64,000 bases of DNA from Thiomicrorhabdus xiamenensis (GTDB lineage Bacteria; Pseudomonadota; Gammaproteobacteria; Thiomicrospirales; Thiomicrospiraceae). The translations under genes and the position numbers were made by a program. Below the pieces are notes generated by a model. The model was given only the letters and a program-made list of their open reading frames with translations. It did not search any database and was not told the DNA's origin. Positions within the stretch are counted from its first letter, which is position 1. Every line of letters starts with the position of its first letter. Shown here in pieces: positions 1-12,127 of the stretch. The DNA lies in NCBI RefSeq assembly GCF_013282625.1, contig NZ_CP054020.1, positions 1-64,000 on the forward strand, read 5' to 3'.

Positions 1-121
1 AAAACAGGTCGGCGAAAATCGCACAACCGCCTCCCGACCCGCTTAACGAATCTTAACCACTTTAAGGCCGCTCAATCACCTCCGTGTTTTTGAGCGTTCT
101 GCACTTGTAAGGAACCTAACA

Positions 122-1498
122 TTGTCTTCACTTTGGGCTCAGAGTCTTAAAATTCTTGAAGATGATCTTAACGATCAACAATTTCATACCTGGATTTTGC
201 CGCTACGGGCAATCGAAGAGGCTGACACAATTCGCCTGATCGCGCCTTCCAGCTTTATTCTGGATTGGGTAAATAAGCGCCTGATGGAAAATGTTCGCCA
301 GGCAGTCAGTCGCGTTGCTCCGATCAACACCCCGCAGGTGGTGATCGAAATGGGCGATTACGCAATGAACGATATCGAAGACGACGATCAACCAACCGTT
401 CCTCAACCGCTGAAAAACAAAACCGAGAAAAGCAAACCGGCGCCGGTCAAAAAAGAAGGCGGGAAATCGAAAATTCAGCATAACCTGAACACGAACTTTA
501 CCTTCGACACCTTCGTACAGGGTAAAGCCAACCAGCTGGCCGCCGCTGCGGCGCGTCAGGTTGCGGAAAATCCGGGCGGCAGCTATAACCCGTTCTTTAT
601 CTATGGCGGCGTCGGACTTGGTAAAACCCACTTGATGCACGCCATCGGTAATCAGCTTCTGGCCGACAATCCGGATGCCCGCGTCGTTTACCTGCACTCC
701 GAGCGTTTCGTTCAGGACATGGTTAACGCTTTGCGTCACAATAAAATTGACGACTTCAAACGCTTCTACCGCTCTCTGGACGCTCTGCTGATCGATGATA
801 TTCAGTTCTTTGCCAATAAAGAGCAGTCTCAGGAAGAGTTTTTCCATACGTTCAACACCTTGCTGGAAGGCAATAAGCAGGTTATTCTGACTTCTGACCG
901 CTTCCCGAAAGAGGTGGAAGGGCTTGAAGACCGTCTGAAGTCCCGTTTCGGCTGGGGTCTGACGATTGCCGTCGAACCGCCGGAATTTGAAATGCGTGTC
1001 GCAATCCTGCTGCGCAAGGCATCTGAATACAATATTACCCTGAGCGAAGAAGTCGCTTTCTTTATTGCCAAGCGCCTGCGCGGTAATGTTCGTGATCTGG
1101 AAGGCGCGCTTAAGCGTGTAGATGCCTACGCTCAGTTCAGTAACAGCCGTGCCATTACCGTCGAGACGGTTAAAGAAGCGCTGAAAGATCTGCTGGCACT
1201 GCAGCAGAAGATGGTCACCCTCGATAATATCCAGAAAACGGTCGCCGACTTTTACAAAATCCGCGTCGCGGATCTGCACTCCAAACGCCGTTCGCGCAAT
1301 GTTGCCCGTCCGCGTCAGATCGCCATGGCGATCGCCAAGGAGTTGACCAACCACAGCTTACCGGAAATCGGCGACGCCTTCGGCGGCCGTGACCATACCA
1401 CCGTTTTGCATGCAGTGCGTAAAGTGAAAGAGCTGCGCGAAACCGAACACCAACTGGACGATGACTACAACAGTTTAGTTCGTATAATTACCAATTAG
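122..1498 (+). CDS. dnaA: Chromosomal replication initiator DnaA
   Basis: DnaA binds DnaA boxes at the origin and, as an ATP-bound oligomer, opens the duplex and loads the DnaB helicase. The 458-residue protein has all four domains: an N-terminal DnaB-interaction domain, a Lys/Pro-rich linker around residues 95-120, an AAA+ domain with Walker [10 protein letters not shown] and Walker [10 protein letters not shown], and a C-terminal helix-turn-helix with the DnaA signature [11 protein letters not shown]. The start is a TTG codon eight bases after an AAGGAA ribosome site, and this start gives the normal N-terminus. dnaN follows 29 bases downstream on the same strand, the usual dnaA-dnaN operon. 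No good DnaA box lies in the 121 bases upstream inside the window; the best clustered boxes are at 33.5 kb. Confidence 0.99.
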   Translation: MSSLWAQSLKILEDDLNDQQFHTWILPLRAIEEADTIRLIAPSSFILDWVNKRLMENVRQAVSRVAPINTPQVVIEMGDYAMNDIEDDDQPTVPQPLKNKTEKSKPAPVKKEGGKSKIQHNLNTNFTFDTFVQGKANQLAAAAARQVAENPGGSYNPFFIYGGVGLGKTHLMHAIGNQLLADNPDARVVYLHSERFVQDMVNALRHNKIDDFKRFYRSLDALLIDDIQFFANKEQSQEEFFHTFNTLLEGNKQVILTSDRFPKEVEGLEDRLKSRFGWGLTIAVEPPEFEMRVAILLRKASEYNITLSEEVAFFIAKRLRGNVRDLEGALKRVDAYAQFSNSRAITVETVKEALKDLLALQQKMVTLDNIQKTVADFYKIRVADLHSKRRSRNVARPRQIAMAIAKELTNHSLPEIGDAFGGRDHTTVLHAVRKVKELRETEHQLDDDYNSLVRIITN

Positions 1499-1527
1499 TT
1501 CTGACAAGGAATGAGAAAGGCATTGGC

Positions 1528-2637
1528 ATGAAAATCACCATTACCCGTGAAAACCTTCTAAAAGTTCTGCAAACGGTCGGCAGCGTTGTTGAAAAACGGC
1601 ATACCATGCCGATCCTAAGCAACTTGCTGTTTCAGGTAAATAATAATGTGCTGACGGTAACGGCTTCCGACTCCGAAATCGAGACCCGTGCCCAGACCGA
1701 GCTGGAATCCTGCGATCTGGAGCATTTCGCGATCACACTGCCGGCTTTGAAACTAATCAATATCGTACGTTCCCTGCCGGACGGCCTGACGATCGTTCTG
1801 GACTTCGACGAAACCCGATGCAATCTGTCTGCCGGTCGTTCACGTTTTAAACTGTCCACTCTGCCGGCGGAAAACTTCCCCGTGATCGACCTGACGCAAA
1901 GCGACCTGAGCTTTTCCCTGTCGCAAAATCAGCTTAAGCAGCTTATTACTCACTCAAGCTTTGCCATGGCAAGTCAGGATGTCCGCTTCTATCTGAACGG
2001 TATGTTGTTTGATATCAGTAATCAGACCTTGCGCGTAGTCGCCACCGACGGTCACCGTTTATCGACCTGTTCTACCGAACTGGCGATTCAAGGCCTTCCG
2101 GCAACTCAGGCTATCCTGCCGCGCAAAGGGGTTCTGGAAATCTCCAAATTGATTACCGACGAAGACACCTTGATCCAGGTTTCACTGGCGAAAAACTACC
2201 TGACCATGGAAATGGACTCGACGGTTTTCACCTGTAAACTGGTCGACGGTCGTTTCCCGGATTACCGTCGCGTTATTCCGCAAGACAACGATCAGATCGT
2301 ACAGACCGACCGCGAGCTGCTACGCAGCCTGCTGCAACGTGCATCGATTCTATCGAACGACAAGTTCAAAGGGATCCGTCTTAACCTGAGCCAGAATTTG
2401 CTGGCAGTTAACGCTTCCAACAACGAGCAGGACGAGTCGCATGAAGATATGGCGATCGACTATGCCGGTGCGGAAATGGAAATCGGTTTTAATGTCAGCT
2501 ACCTGCTGGATGTGTTGAATTCGATGCACGAAGACTGCGTCAACCTGCAGTTCAAAGACGCCAATAGCAGCTGTCTGATTTCGGCCAATACCGGCAGCTG
2601 CAGTTGTCAGCATGTCATTATGCCGATGCGCCTGTAG
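1528..2637 (+). CDS. dnaN: DNA polymerase III beta sliding clamp
   Basis: The sliding clamp encircles DNA as a dimer and tethers polymerase III and other replication and repair proteins. The protein is 369 residues, the usual length, with three clamp folds. Recognisable family segments include the N-terminal MKITITRENLLKVLQ and the C-terminal HVIMPMRL, which ends the clamp next to the protein-binding pocket. An AAAGG ribosome site lies just upstream of the ATG. It is the second gene of the dnaA-dnaN operon and is followed by a strong hairpin terminator, so recF is not in the same immediate transcript here, unlike the dnaA-dnaN-recF arrangement of enterics. Confidence 0.99.
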   Translation: MKITITRENLLKVLQTVGSVVEKRHTMPILSNLLFQVNNNVLTVTASDSEIETRAQTELESCDLEHFAITLPALKLINIVRSLPDGLTIVLDFDETRCNLSAGRSRFKLSTLPAENFPVIDLTQSDLSFSLSQNQLKQLITHSSFAMASQDVRFYLNGMLFDISNQTLRVVATDGHRLSTCSTELAIQGLPATQAILPRKGVLEISKLITDEDTLIQVSLAKNYLTMEMDSTVFTCKLVDGRFPDYRRVIPQDNDQIVQTDRELLRSLLQRASILSNDKFKGIRLNLSQNLLAVNASNNEQDESHEDMAIDYAGAEMEIGFNVSYLLDVLNSMHEDCVNLQFKDANSSCLISANTGSCSCQHVIMPMRL

Positions 2638-2657
2638 TGTGCCGACAGAGTGCATCC

Positions 2658-2683
2658 AAAAGGGGGCTTATGCCCCCTTTTTT
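2658..2683 (+). terminator. Rho-independent terminator after dnaN
   Basis: A ten-base stem AAAAGGGGGC / GCCCCCTTTT with a TTAT loop is followed by further T residues, about 20 bases after the dnaN stop codon. It should end the dnaA-dnaN transcript. Confidence 0.9.
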
Positions 2684-2791
2684 ATTTGCGCTTGCCCGCA
2701 TCATTACTGATTGACCCGACGGCTATCCTCACCCAAAGATTTACTATAAAATGATGTTCGTTTTTAAATCTCAATATGCAGTGGTTCAACT

Positions 2792-3685
2792 ATGAGCAAT
2801 GCACAACTTGTTAGACTGGCAACCCTTGCTTCGGTATCCGTCGCGATCACTCTGCTGATTGTTAAGTTCTATGCCTGGGTACAGACCGATTCGGTCAGTA
2901 TTCTTGCTTCGTTGCTTGATTCTGCATTCGATATTATCGCTTCGCTGATGATTATGCTCGCTGTCTACATCGCGCAAATACCGGCCGATAGAGAACATCG
3001 TTTCGGTCACGGCAAAGCAGAGCCACTGGCGGCTCTGGCGCAAAGTGTTTTTATCGCCGGCTCCGCGCTCTATCTTATTCTATACTCGATAGAACGAATC
3101 TGGACCAACGCCGAAGTCGAAAAAGTCAGTATCGGTCTGAGCGTGATGTTGCTCTCACTGTTTTTGACCGTCACACTGGTCTCTTTCCAAAAATACGTCA
3201 TTCGTAAAACGCACTCGACCGCCATTGCAGCCGATGCTCTACATTATCTTTCCGATATTCTGGCGACTCTGCTGGTTATCGTCAGTCTGATTTTCAGCCA
3301 CCTGAACTGGGTTGACCCGATTCTGGCCATTGTGATCGCAGTTTGGATTTTGCACAGCGCCTACCAGATTGCCAAGGACGCCATCAACCAACTTCTGGAC
3401 AGAGAACTCCCGGAAGAGATGCGACAACAAATTGCCGACATCATTTTGCAGACACCGGAAGTCCTCGGATTAAACGACCTGCGAACCTATCAGTCGGGAC
3501 CGAACCGTTTTGTACAATTCGACCTCGAACTCGACGACCACCTGACATTGCAGGAGGCGCATCATATTGCCGAAGAGGTCACGGATCGATTGCATAAGAA
3601 TTTTGAAAACCTTGATGTCGTAGTTCATCAGGAGCCTGTCAGCCTGAAAAACGACCACGACCACCACACCTGGGGCAAAGAATAA
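2792..3685 (+). CDS. fieF: Cation diffusion facilitator (FieF-type metal efflux)
   Basis: CDF proteins are homodimeric proton-coupled exporters of divalent cations such as Zn2+ or Fe2+ from the cytoplasm. The 297-residue sequence has about six transmembrane helices followed by a cytoplasmic ferredoxin-like domain. Metal-site residues are visible as DSAFD in helix 2 and HYLSD in helix 5, and the loop motif HRFGHGKAEPLAALAQ is typical of FieF/YiiP. The C-terminus is His/Asp rich (NDHDHHTWG), fitting metal binding. recF begins six bases downstream, so the two are probably co-transcribed. Which metal is exported cannot be read from the sequence. Confidence 0.93.
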   Translation: MSNAQLVRLATLASVSVAITLLIVKFYAWVQTDSVSILASLLDSAFDIIASLMIMLAVYIAQIPADREHRFGHGKAEPLAALAQSVFIAGSALYLILYSIERIWTNAEVEKVSIGLSVMLLSLFLTVTLVSFQKYVIRKTHSTAIAADALHYLSDILATLLVIVSLIFSHLNWVDPILAIVIAVWILHSAYQIAKDAINQLLDRELPEEMRQQIADIILQTPEVLGLNDLRTYQSGPNRFVQFDLELDDHLTLQEAHHIAEEVTDRLHKNFENLDVVVHQEPVSLKNDHDHHTWGKE

Positions 3686-3691
3686 ACACCC

Positions 3692-4792
3692 ATGACCCAG
3701 CTTAATCGCCTGCAGCTGCAACATTTTCGCAATGCGGCGCATATCCACTGCCAGCTCAGCCCGGGGCTGAATTTGTTTGTCGGCGACAATGCCGCAGGCA
3801 AGACTTCCCTCATTGAAGCGATCTGGCTGCTGGCAACCGGGCGTTCTTTTCGAACCCGGCAAGCCCAACACCTGATTCAGCACAGTCAAACTGAGACAAC
3901 CATTTTTGCCGAAGTGTGCAGCAGTCTGCACCCGGAAAGGATCAACCGAATCGGAATGCAACGCCAAAACGGTGCTATGAGCCTGCGTCTGAATGGGGAG
4001 AGCGTCCGCTCGCAAAGCGAAATTGCCCAGCAGATCCCGGTTCAGCTACTGACGCCGGAGAGCCATCGTTTACTTGAAGAGGGGCCGAAAGCGCGCCGCC
4101 AATTTATGGATTGGGGCTGTTTTTATCAGTTTCCGGAATTTATTCAATACTGGCGCCAACACAAACGGATTCTCAAGCAGCGTAATCACGCCTTGAAGAA
4201 ACGCCTTCCGGCGGATCAGGTACAGCTCTGGGATCAACATCTGGTCGCCACCTCCGAGCATATTGACCAAATGCGTCGCAACTATCTTCAGGCGCTGACG
4301 CCTTATCTTGAAGAATTCTGCCTTGCTCTGATGCCAGAACTGAGCGAAAGCGTGCATTGCCATTACCGTTCCGGCTGGCCGAAAGCGACCGAAGACCTGT
4401 TACAACTGATGCAGCAGAATTTTGCCAAAGATCTTCAGCTGGGCCATACCCAGTACGGCTCACACCGTGCCGATATCCGTTTTAAATTCGGTACACAGGA
4501 AGCAATGCAGATCCTATCCCGCGGCCAACAGAAACTCTTTGTCTGCGCCCTGATGCTGGCGCAAGCCAAACTGCACCAGCAAGTCGCTGAAGAGCCGGTG
4601 ATTATGTTGATCGACGACCTGCCGGCGGAGTTGGATGAATTTCACCGTCTTAAACTGCTACAGTTACTGCGCGAGCTCGGCATTCAACACCTGGTCACCA
4701 GCACCGCACTCGGACTGATTCCGGTTTTGGATAAAAACACCAGCAAAGCGTGGAAAATAGATCAGGGGGCACTCAACGAACTGGAGATATAA
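3692..4792 (+). CDS. recF: DNA replication and repair protein RecF
   Basis: RecF, an SMC-like ATPase, acts with RecO and RecR to load RecA at single-strand gaps. The 366-residue protein carries Walker A GDNAAGKTS near residue 31, the RecF segment LLATGRSFR, an ABC-type signature LSRGQQKLFVCALM and a Walker B region ending MLIDDLPAELD. Length matches the family. It sits between the FieF-type gene and gyrB in the conserved dnaA-dnaN-recF-gyrB neighbourhood, with the transporter inserted between dnaN and recF. Confidence 0.98.
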   Translation: MTQLNRLQLQHFRNAAHIHCQLSPGLNLFVGDNAAGKTSLIEAIWLLATGRSFRTRQAQHLIQHSQTETTIFAEVCSSLHPERINRIGMQRQNGAMSLRLNGESVRSQSEIAQQIPVQLLTPESHRLLEEGPKARRQFMDWGCFYQFPEFIQYWRQHKRILKQRNHALKKRLPADQVQLWDQHLVATSEHIDQMRRNYLQALTPYLEEFCLALMPELSESVHCHYRSGWPKATEDLLQLMQQNFAKDLQLGHTQYGSHRADIRFKFGTQEAMQILSRGQQKLFVCALMLAQAKLHQQVAEEPVIMLIDDLPAELDEFHRLKLLQLLRELGIQHLVTSTALGLIPVLDKNTSKAWKIDQGALNELEI

Positions 4793-4925
4793 GCAATGAA
4801 TAATACATTTTTATCTCCTACCAATCAGGGTATACTCTTTAGTCATTCCACAGGATTCAAACGACGTAATTTACGCCTGAATCCGCACAAGTGTCCAAAC
4901 AACCATCATTCAAAAGAGGCCCTGC

Positions 4926-5285
4926 ATGGAAGAGTTACAGCCAACTCCGGAAAACCCCGTTTCCACAACCATTCCAAGTATTATCTACGTCCTTTATCTG
5001 CTCAATATTGTCATCCCTTTTACCGGATTGGTCGCGGTCATTATGGCCTACGTCAATAAAGGCGAAAGTAATTTCCTGCAAAGCCATTATCAGTTTCAGA
5101 TCAGAACTTTCTGGATCGGTTTGCTGTACGGCGTTATAGCGGTTCTCTTAACGACAGTACTTATCGGTTGGGTGCTGTTATTGTTGTTTGTGATCTGGCT
5201 GATTGTGCGCTGCGCCATCGGACTGAAACACCTTGGCAAACAGCAGGAAGTTCCCAACCCGACCAGTTGGGGCTTTGGCAGCTAA
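4926..5285 (+). CDS. DUF4870-family small membrane protein
   Basis: This 119-residue protein has a short polar N-terminus followed by three or four hydrophobic segments, with the DUF4870-like phrase YVNKGESNFLQSHYQFQIRT between the first two. The function of the family is not known to me. The ATG is preceded by AGAGG at good spacing. It lies alone between recF and gyrB on the same strand, with 133 bases upstream and about 210 downstream. Confidence 0.8.
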   Translation: MEELQPTPENPVSTTIPSIIYVLYLLNIVIPFTGLVAVIMAYVNKGESNFLQSHYQFQIRTFWIGLLYGVIAVLLTTVLIGWVLLLLFVIWLIVRCAIGLKHLGKQQEVPNPTSWGFGS

Positions 5286-5314
5286 ATTTATCGATTAGCC
5301 GCAGCCAAACAGGG

Positions 5315-5330
5315 GTTTGTCGCGACAAAC
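5315..5330. promoter_or_regulatory. 16-base perfect palindrome upstream of gyrB
   Basis: GTTTGTCGCGACAAAC is a perfect 16-base palindrome 30 bases after the DUF4870 gene and about 170 bases before gyrB. The flanks can also pair (GGGG before, AAACCCC after), followed by short C-rich repeats. It has no T-run, so it is not a standard terminator. An operator is possible; I do not recognise the cognate regulator. Confidence 0.4.
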
Positions 5331-5446
5331 AAACCCCCAAACCCCTACCCTCTTTCCAGCCACCTGTAACCCGTTGATTTAAAACCCTTTTACCACTCCT
5401 TTTCAGCAGGAATTTTGTTGCTACCTTCACCCCTAAAATGTGCTAA

Positions 5447-7930
<2,484 letters not shown>

Positions 7931-8004
7931 TGGAGTTTCATTAAACCTTAATAAGCCAGCTAAACCATTAAAAATAGAATTATTTTTTTGAAAATACGAG
8001 GCAT

Positions 8005-8033
8005 TTAGTTTCTAATATCCGCCATTAGTCTAA
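8005..8033. promoter_or_regulatory. Paired TTAG/CTAA dyads upstream of prk
   Basis: Two inverted repeats, TTAG-TTT-CTAA at 8005-8015 and TTAG-T-CTAA at 8025-8033, start 20 bases apart, two helical turns, about 80-110 bases before the phosphoribulokinase ATG. LysR-type regulators such as CbbR, which controls Calvin-cycle genes, bind T/A-flanked dyads of this general kind. The spacing does not exactly match the CbbR consensus, so assignment to CbbR is inference only. Confidence 0.3.
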
Positions 8034-8114
8034 AGCTATAAGAAATTAAAAAGTGAAAAAGCCTCGTTTCCAAACCTGATTTTGGAAATGATTTTGATAA
8101 ATTAGGAGACATTT

Positions 8115-9056
8115 ATGTCAGTAGAACATCCAATTGTTACGGTTACTGGATCATCTGGTGCCGGTACTTCTTTCGTTAAACGCGCTGTAGAAAAAATCTT
8201 TGACCGCGAAAACCTAAACGTAGCTATCGTTGAAGGTGACAGCTACCACAAGTACAACCGCGCAGAAATGAAAGAGAAAGTTGCCGAGTCTAAAGCGAAC
8301 GGTGGTCCTGTTCTAACTCACTTCTCTGAAAAAGCTAACGAATTCGCTGAGCTAGAAGCACTTTTCAAAGAGTACAAAGAAAGCGCAACCGGTAAACGTC
8401 GTTACTACATCCACTCTGACGAAGAAGCGGCTGAGCACAACGCTCGTCTAGGCACTAACTTCTCTTCTGGTGAGTTCACTCCTTGGGAGCCGATTCCTGA
8501 AGGAACGGATGTTCTATTCTACGAAGGTCTTCACGGTATGGTTAAGCGTAAAGACCACGGTCCTGAAGAAGGTATGCACGATGTAGCGCAGTATGTTGAT
8601 CTTGGTATCGGTGTTGCTCCATCTATCAACATCGAGTGGATGCAGAAAATCTACCGTGATACTTCTGAGCGTCCATATTCTGTTCAGCAGGTTCGTGACG
8701 TCATTCTAGAGCGTATGCCGGACTACATCGAGACGATCGTACCTCAGTTCCACCGTACACACATCAACTTCCACCGTGTACCGCTGATCGATACATCTGA
8801 TCCGTTCTCAACTATGTCTCCAGATGCGCCTATGGGTCCAGCTCCTGAAGATTCATTGATCATCTGCCACGTTCGTCATCAAGACATCGATCTTGAAGCG
8901 ATCAAGGCACAGATTCCAGATGCTTTCCTGCAAAACGATGAAACTTTGGTTTGTAACGGTAAGTATATGGTAGACGCTATGGACCTGATGATGACTCCGA
9001 TCATCCAGAACCTGATCGCCAAAAAACGTGCAGCACTTGCTGCAATGGGTCAATAA
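8115..9056 (+). CDS. prkB: Phosphoribulokinase
   Basis: Phosphoribulokinase makes ribulose 1,5-bisphosphate from ribulose 5-phosphate and ATP, the committed step supplying RuBisCO. The 313-residue protein is the proteobacterial type, with the P-loop region VTGSSGAGTSFVKRAVEK at residues 10-27, the EGDSYHKYNR segment and the YEGLHGMV segment. The ATG has a good AGGAG site. Codon use stands out: frequent CTA for leucine and T-ending GCT, TCT and GGT codons compared with the C/G-ending codons of its neighbours, which fits very high expression. It stands alone between gyrB and the mrp operon with its own terminator; no RuBisCO gene is in the window. Confidence 0.97.
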   Translation: MSVEHPIVTVTGSSGAGTSFVKRAVEKIFDRENLNVAIVEGDSYHKYNRAEMKEKVAESKANGGPVLTHFSEKANEFAELEALFKEYKESATGKRRYYIHSDEEAAEHNARLGTNFSSGEFTPWEPIPEGTDVLFYEGLHGMVKRKDHGPEEGMHDVAQYVDLGIGVAPSINIEWMQKIYRDTSERPYSVQQVRDVILERMPDYIETIVPQFHRTHINFHRVPLIDTSDPFSTMSPDAPMGPAPEDSLIICHVRHQDIDLEAIKAQIPDAFLQNDETLVCNGKYMVDAMDLMMTPIIQNLIAKKRAALAAMGQ

Positions 9057-9084
9057 TTAAGTCATCGACTTAACTTTACCCAAT

Positions 9085-9113
9085 AAAAAGCCCGCTTAAG
9101 CGGGCTTTTTGCT
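9085..9113 (+). terminator. Rho-independent terminator after prk
   Basis: A 26-base perfect palindrome (AAAAAGCCCGCTT / AAGCGGGCTTTTT) begins 29 bases after the prk stop and ends in a T-run. It could act on both strands, but only prk runs into it. Confidence 0.92.
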
Positions 9114-9331
9114 TTTCGGAACACACGTAACAAATCGCGAACGATTTTCGATTCCTTAACGGCTTCCAAACCATAAAGCCTGATAAAATAGTTCGAACAG
9201 TAAACAAACAGCTCTGCCTGCCCCATCAAAAGCCGAATTGACAAGCGTTTCGGGATGCGAAATATTGACTTACTCCGAACTTTTGATAGCCTTAGGCACT
9301 TATTAAATATTTTAATCTGGGTGCGACTTGC

Positions 9332-12127
9332 ATGAATCTTCTGGCGTTCAACCTTCCTATTGTTGTCCTGCTGCCTTTTATCGCAGCGGCAGCCGCGGCT
9401 TATTCCGCGAAATTTAACCGTCTTGCCGCCGCCTGGGTAAGTGGAATCGCCACTATCATCAGTTTAGCTCTGCTTATACCGGCAGCGGCAGCCGTTTTTG
9501 GCGGCGAAACCATCATCCAGAGCTGGAACTGGCTGCACCAAGCCGGATTGCAGTTCGCTTTCCGTTTAGACGGGCTGGCGATGCTGTTCTCGTTCCTGAT
9601 TCTGATTATCGGGCTGCTGGTGATTATTTATGCCCGCTGGTATCTGGCCGCCAAAGACAGTATGGGGCGTTTCTTTGCCTACCTGATGATGTTTATGGGC
9701 TCGATGCTGGGTATCGTCATGTCAGAAAACCTGATCCAGCTGGTGGTCTTCTGGGAGCTGACTTCCATTACCTCCTTCCTGCTGATCAGTTACTGGCAGC
9801 ACCGTAAAGACGCGCGTGAAGGTGCACGTATGGCTCTGGCCATTACCGGTGCCGGCGGTCTCGCTTTGCTCGGTGGCGTTATTCTGCTTGGGCATATCGT
9901 CGGCAGCTATCAGCTAAGCGATGTTCTCGCCAGTGGCGACCTGATCCGCAATCATGAACTCTATCTACCCACTCTGATTCTGATTCTGCTTGCAGTCTTT
10001 ACCAAATCGGCCCAGTTCCCGTTTCATTTCTGGCTGCCGCATGCCATGGCAGCACCGACACCGGTATCAGCGTACCTGCACTCGGCCACCATGGTTAAGG
10101 CAGGGATTTTCCTGCTGGCCCGCTTCTTCCCGGCTCTGTCCGGAACCGATGCGTGGATGTGGCTGGTCGGCGGCGCCGGTATGGCGACGCTGCTGATCGG
10201 TGCCTATACCGCTCTCTTCAAACATGATTTGAAAGGACTGCTTGCCTACTCGACCATCAGTCATCTGGGGCTGATTACCCTGCTGTTCGGCTTCAGTAGC
10301 CAGTTTGCGACGGTGGCGGCGATCTTCCACATTATCAACCATGCGACCTTCAAAGCATCGCTGTTTATGGTGGCGGGGATTATCGACCATGAAACCGGCA
10401 GCCGCGATATGCGCAAACTCAACGGCCTGCTGAAATATATGCCGCATACCGCCGCCCTGGCGATTATCGCTTCGCTGGCCATGGCTGGTGTACCGCTATT
10501 GAACGGCTTCCTCAGTAAAGAGATGTTCTTTGCCGAAGCGGTTTCTTTCTCGCAGGGGAACAGCTTCGCGTGGATCATTCCGGTACTGGTGACCATCGCA
10601 GGCGTTTTCTCGGTCGCTTACTCGCTGCGCTTTGTGCATGACGTCTTCTTCAATGGCGAACCGATTGACCTGCCTCGTACACCGCATGAACCGCCTCGCT
10701 TTATGAAAATCCCGGTCGATCTGCTGGTAATCGTCTGTCTCGCGGTCGGGATTCTGCCGATGTATACGGTCGCACCGATCCTCGATATCGCGGTAACCGC
10801 AAGTTTGCAATCTACGCCTCCGGAATACAGTCTGGCGCTCTGGCACGGGGTTAACCTGCCGCTGATTATGAGCGCTATCGCTCTCGGTGTCGGTGCGCTG
10901 GTGTATTTCCGCCGCAAACCATTAATCGCCAACTATGAGCGCCATGAGCACATTAACGCCAAACAGTATTTCCAGAAGATTCTGGCGGCGGTAATCCGCT
11001 TCTCGGAATGGCTCAGCGCCCGTTTTGACAAAGGTTCACTGCAAAATGCCGCCGCCTGGACGCTGTTTGCGACTCTGGTGATTTCCGCTTCCGGATTTAT
11101 CAGTTTTAACAGTCCACTTCTGGGAGACAGAACCCTATTGCCGATGGAACCGGTCAGTATCATTGCCGCAGCAGTCATTATCGTCGCCAGTATCTTAACG
11201 CTGGCCTGGCACCGCCAGCGACTGCAGAGTCTGATTGTCATCGGCGTTGTCGGCCTGATTACCTCGCTGGTATTTGTGAAATTTTCCGCCCCCGATCTGG
11301 CGCTTACCCAGCTGTCGGTTGAAGTGGTTACCATTGTCCTGTTACTGCTGGCTCTGTACTTCCTGCCGCAAACCACACCGAAAGAAACCGGTATGTCTCG
11401 TCTTGGCCGAGACGCTCTGCTGGCGATCGCTTCCGGTATCGGCGTCTTTCTGTTTACCCTGATGGTTCTCAGTCGAGACTTCAGCAGTATTTCCGAATAC
11501 TTCCTGGCCAATAGCGTACCGGGCGGTGGCGGAACCAATGTGGTCAACGTCATTCTGGTCGATTTCCGTGGTTTCGATACTCTGGGTGAAATTATCGTAC
11601 TGGCACTGGCCGGTCTGGGGATTTACGCCATGCTGCAAGGACTGAACATTAACCCGCACAGCCGCTTCAGACTTAATGCCGACGCCCACCCGGTCATACT
11701 GCAGACATTCAGCCGCCTGATGCTGCCTCTGATGCTGCTGGTTGCGGTCTTTATCTTCCTGCGCGGACATAACCTCCCCGGCGGTGGTTTTATCGCCGGT
11801 CTGATTGCTTCGGTAGCACTGATCGTCGTCTATCTCTCCAACGGCATTGAATGGACGCAATCAAGGCTTCGTGTCGATATGCATATGGTCATCGGCTTCG
11901 GTCTGCTGATCGCCACCACGACAGGGCTTGCGGCAATGCTGGTCGGTTATCCGTTCCTGACTTCCGCTTTCAGTCATATCCACTGGCCGGTGGTTGGTGA
12001 TTTCGAACTCGCCAGCGCCATAGCCTTTGATCTGGGGGTCTTCCTGGTCGTAGTCGGTTCAAGCGTCATCAGTCTGGTTCAACTGGGACAATTGAGCCAT
12101 AAACCTGAAAATCCGGAGGGTGTGTAA
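9332..12127 (+). CDS. mrpA: Mrp antiporter subunit A (MrpA-MrpB fusion)
   Basis: MrpA is the large NuoL-like subunit of the multisubunit Na+(K+)/H+ antiporter in the cytoplasmic membrane, used for sodium export and pH control. The 931-residue protein holds about twenty transmembrane helices: the proton-channel family core in residues 1-500 (EN..QLVVFWELTSITSF, the FHFWLPHAMAAPTPVSAYLHSA region), an MbhE-like middle, and from about residue 785 a full MrpB (MnhB) domain beginning near HPVILQTFSRLMLPLML. An A/B fusion is typical of the six-gene proteobacterial Mrp operons. Its stop codon overlaps the start of mrpC by one base (TAATG), so translation is coupled. The upstream 275 bases contain only the prk terminator and no recognised operator. 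Confidence 0.95.
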   Translation: MNLLAFNLPIVVLLPFIAAAAAAYSAKFNRLAAAWVSGIATIISLALLIPAAAAVFGGETIIQSWNWLHQAGLQFAFRLDGLAMLFSFLILIIGLLVIIYARWYLAAKDSMGRFFAYLMMFMGSMLGIVMSENLIQLVVFWELTSITSFLLISYWQHRKDAREGARMALAITGAGGLALLGGVILLGHIVGSYQLSDVLASGDLIRNHELYLPTLILILLAVFTKSAQFPFHFWLPHAMAAPTPVSAYLHSATMVKAGIFLLARFFPALSGTDAWMWLVGGAGMATLLIGAYTALFKHDLKGLLAYSTISHLGLITLLFGFSSQFATVAAIFHIINHATFKASLFMVAGIIDHETGSRDMRKLNGLLKYMPHTAALAIIASLAMAGVPLLNGFLSKEMFFAEAVSFSQGNSFAWIIPVLVTIAGVFSVAYSLRFVHDVFFNGEPIDLPRTPHEPPRFMKIPVDLLVIVCLAVGILPMYTVAPILDIAVTASLQSTPPEYSLALWHGVNLPLIMSAIALGVGALVYFRRKPLIANYERHEHINAKQYFQKILAAVIRFSEWLSARFDKGSLQNAAAWTLFATLVISASGFISFNSPLLGDRTLLPMEPVSIIAAAVIIVASILTLAWHRQRLQSLIVIGVVGLITSLVFVKFSAPDLALTQLSVEVVTIVLLLLALYFLPQTTPKETGMSRLGRDALLAIASGIGVFLFTLMVLSRDFSSISEYFLANSVPGGGGTNVVNVILVDFRGFDTLGEIIVLALAGLGIYAMLQGLNINPHSRFRLNADAHPVILQTFSRLMLPLMLLVAVFIFLRGHNLPGGGFIAGLIASVALIVVYLSNGIEWTQSRLRVDMHMVIGFGLLIATTTGLAAMLVGYPFLTSAFSHIHWPVVGDFELASAIAFDLGVFLVVVGSSVISLVQLGQLSHKPENPEGV

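Noticed and set aside
53-61. DnaA-box-like TTAACCACT before dnaA
   Set aside because: Two mismatches, isolated, with no cluster in the 121 visible bases. The window edge prevents a full test of the region upstream.
203-1354. 383-codon minus-strand open frame inside dnaA
   Set aside because: Antisense shadow of dnaA; composition is typical of reversed coding sequence and nothing recognisable is encoded.
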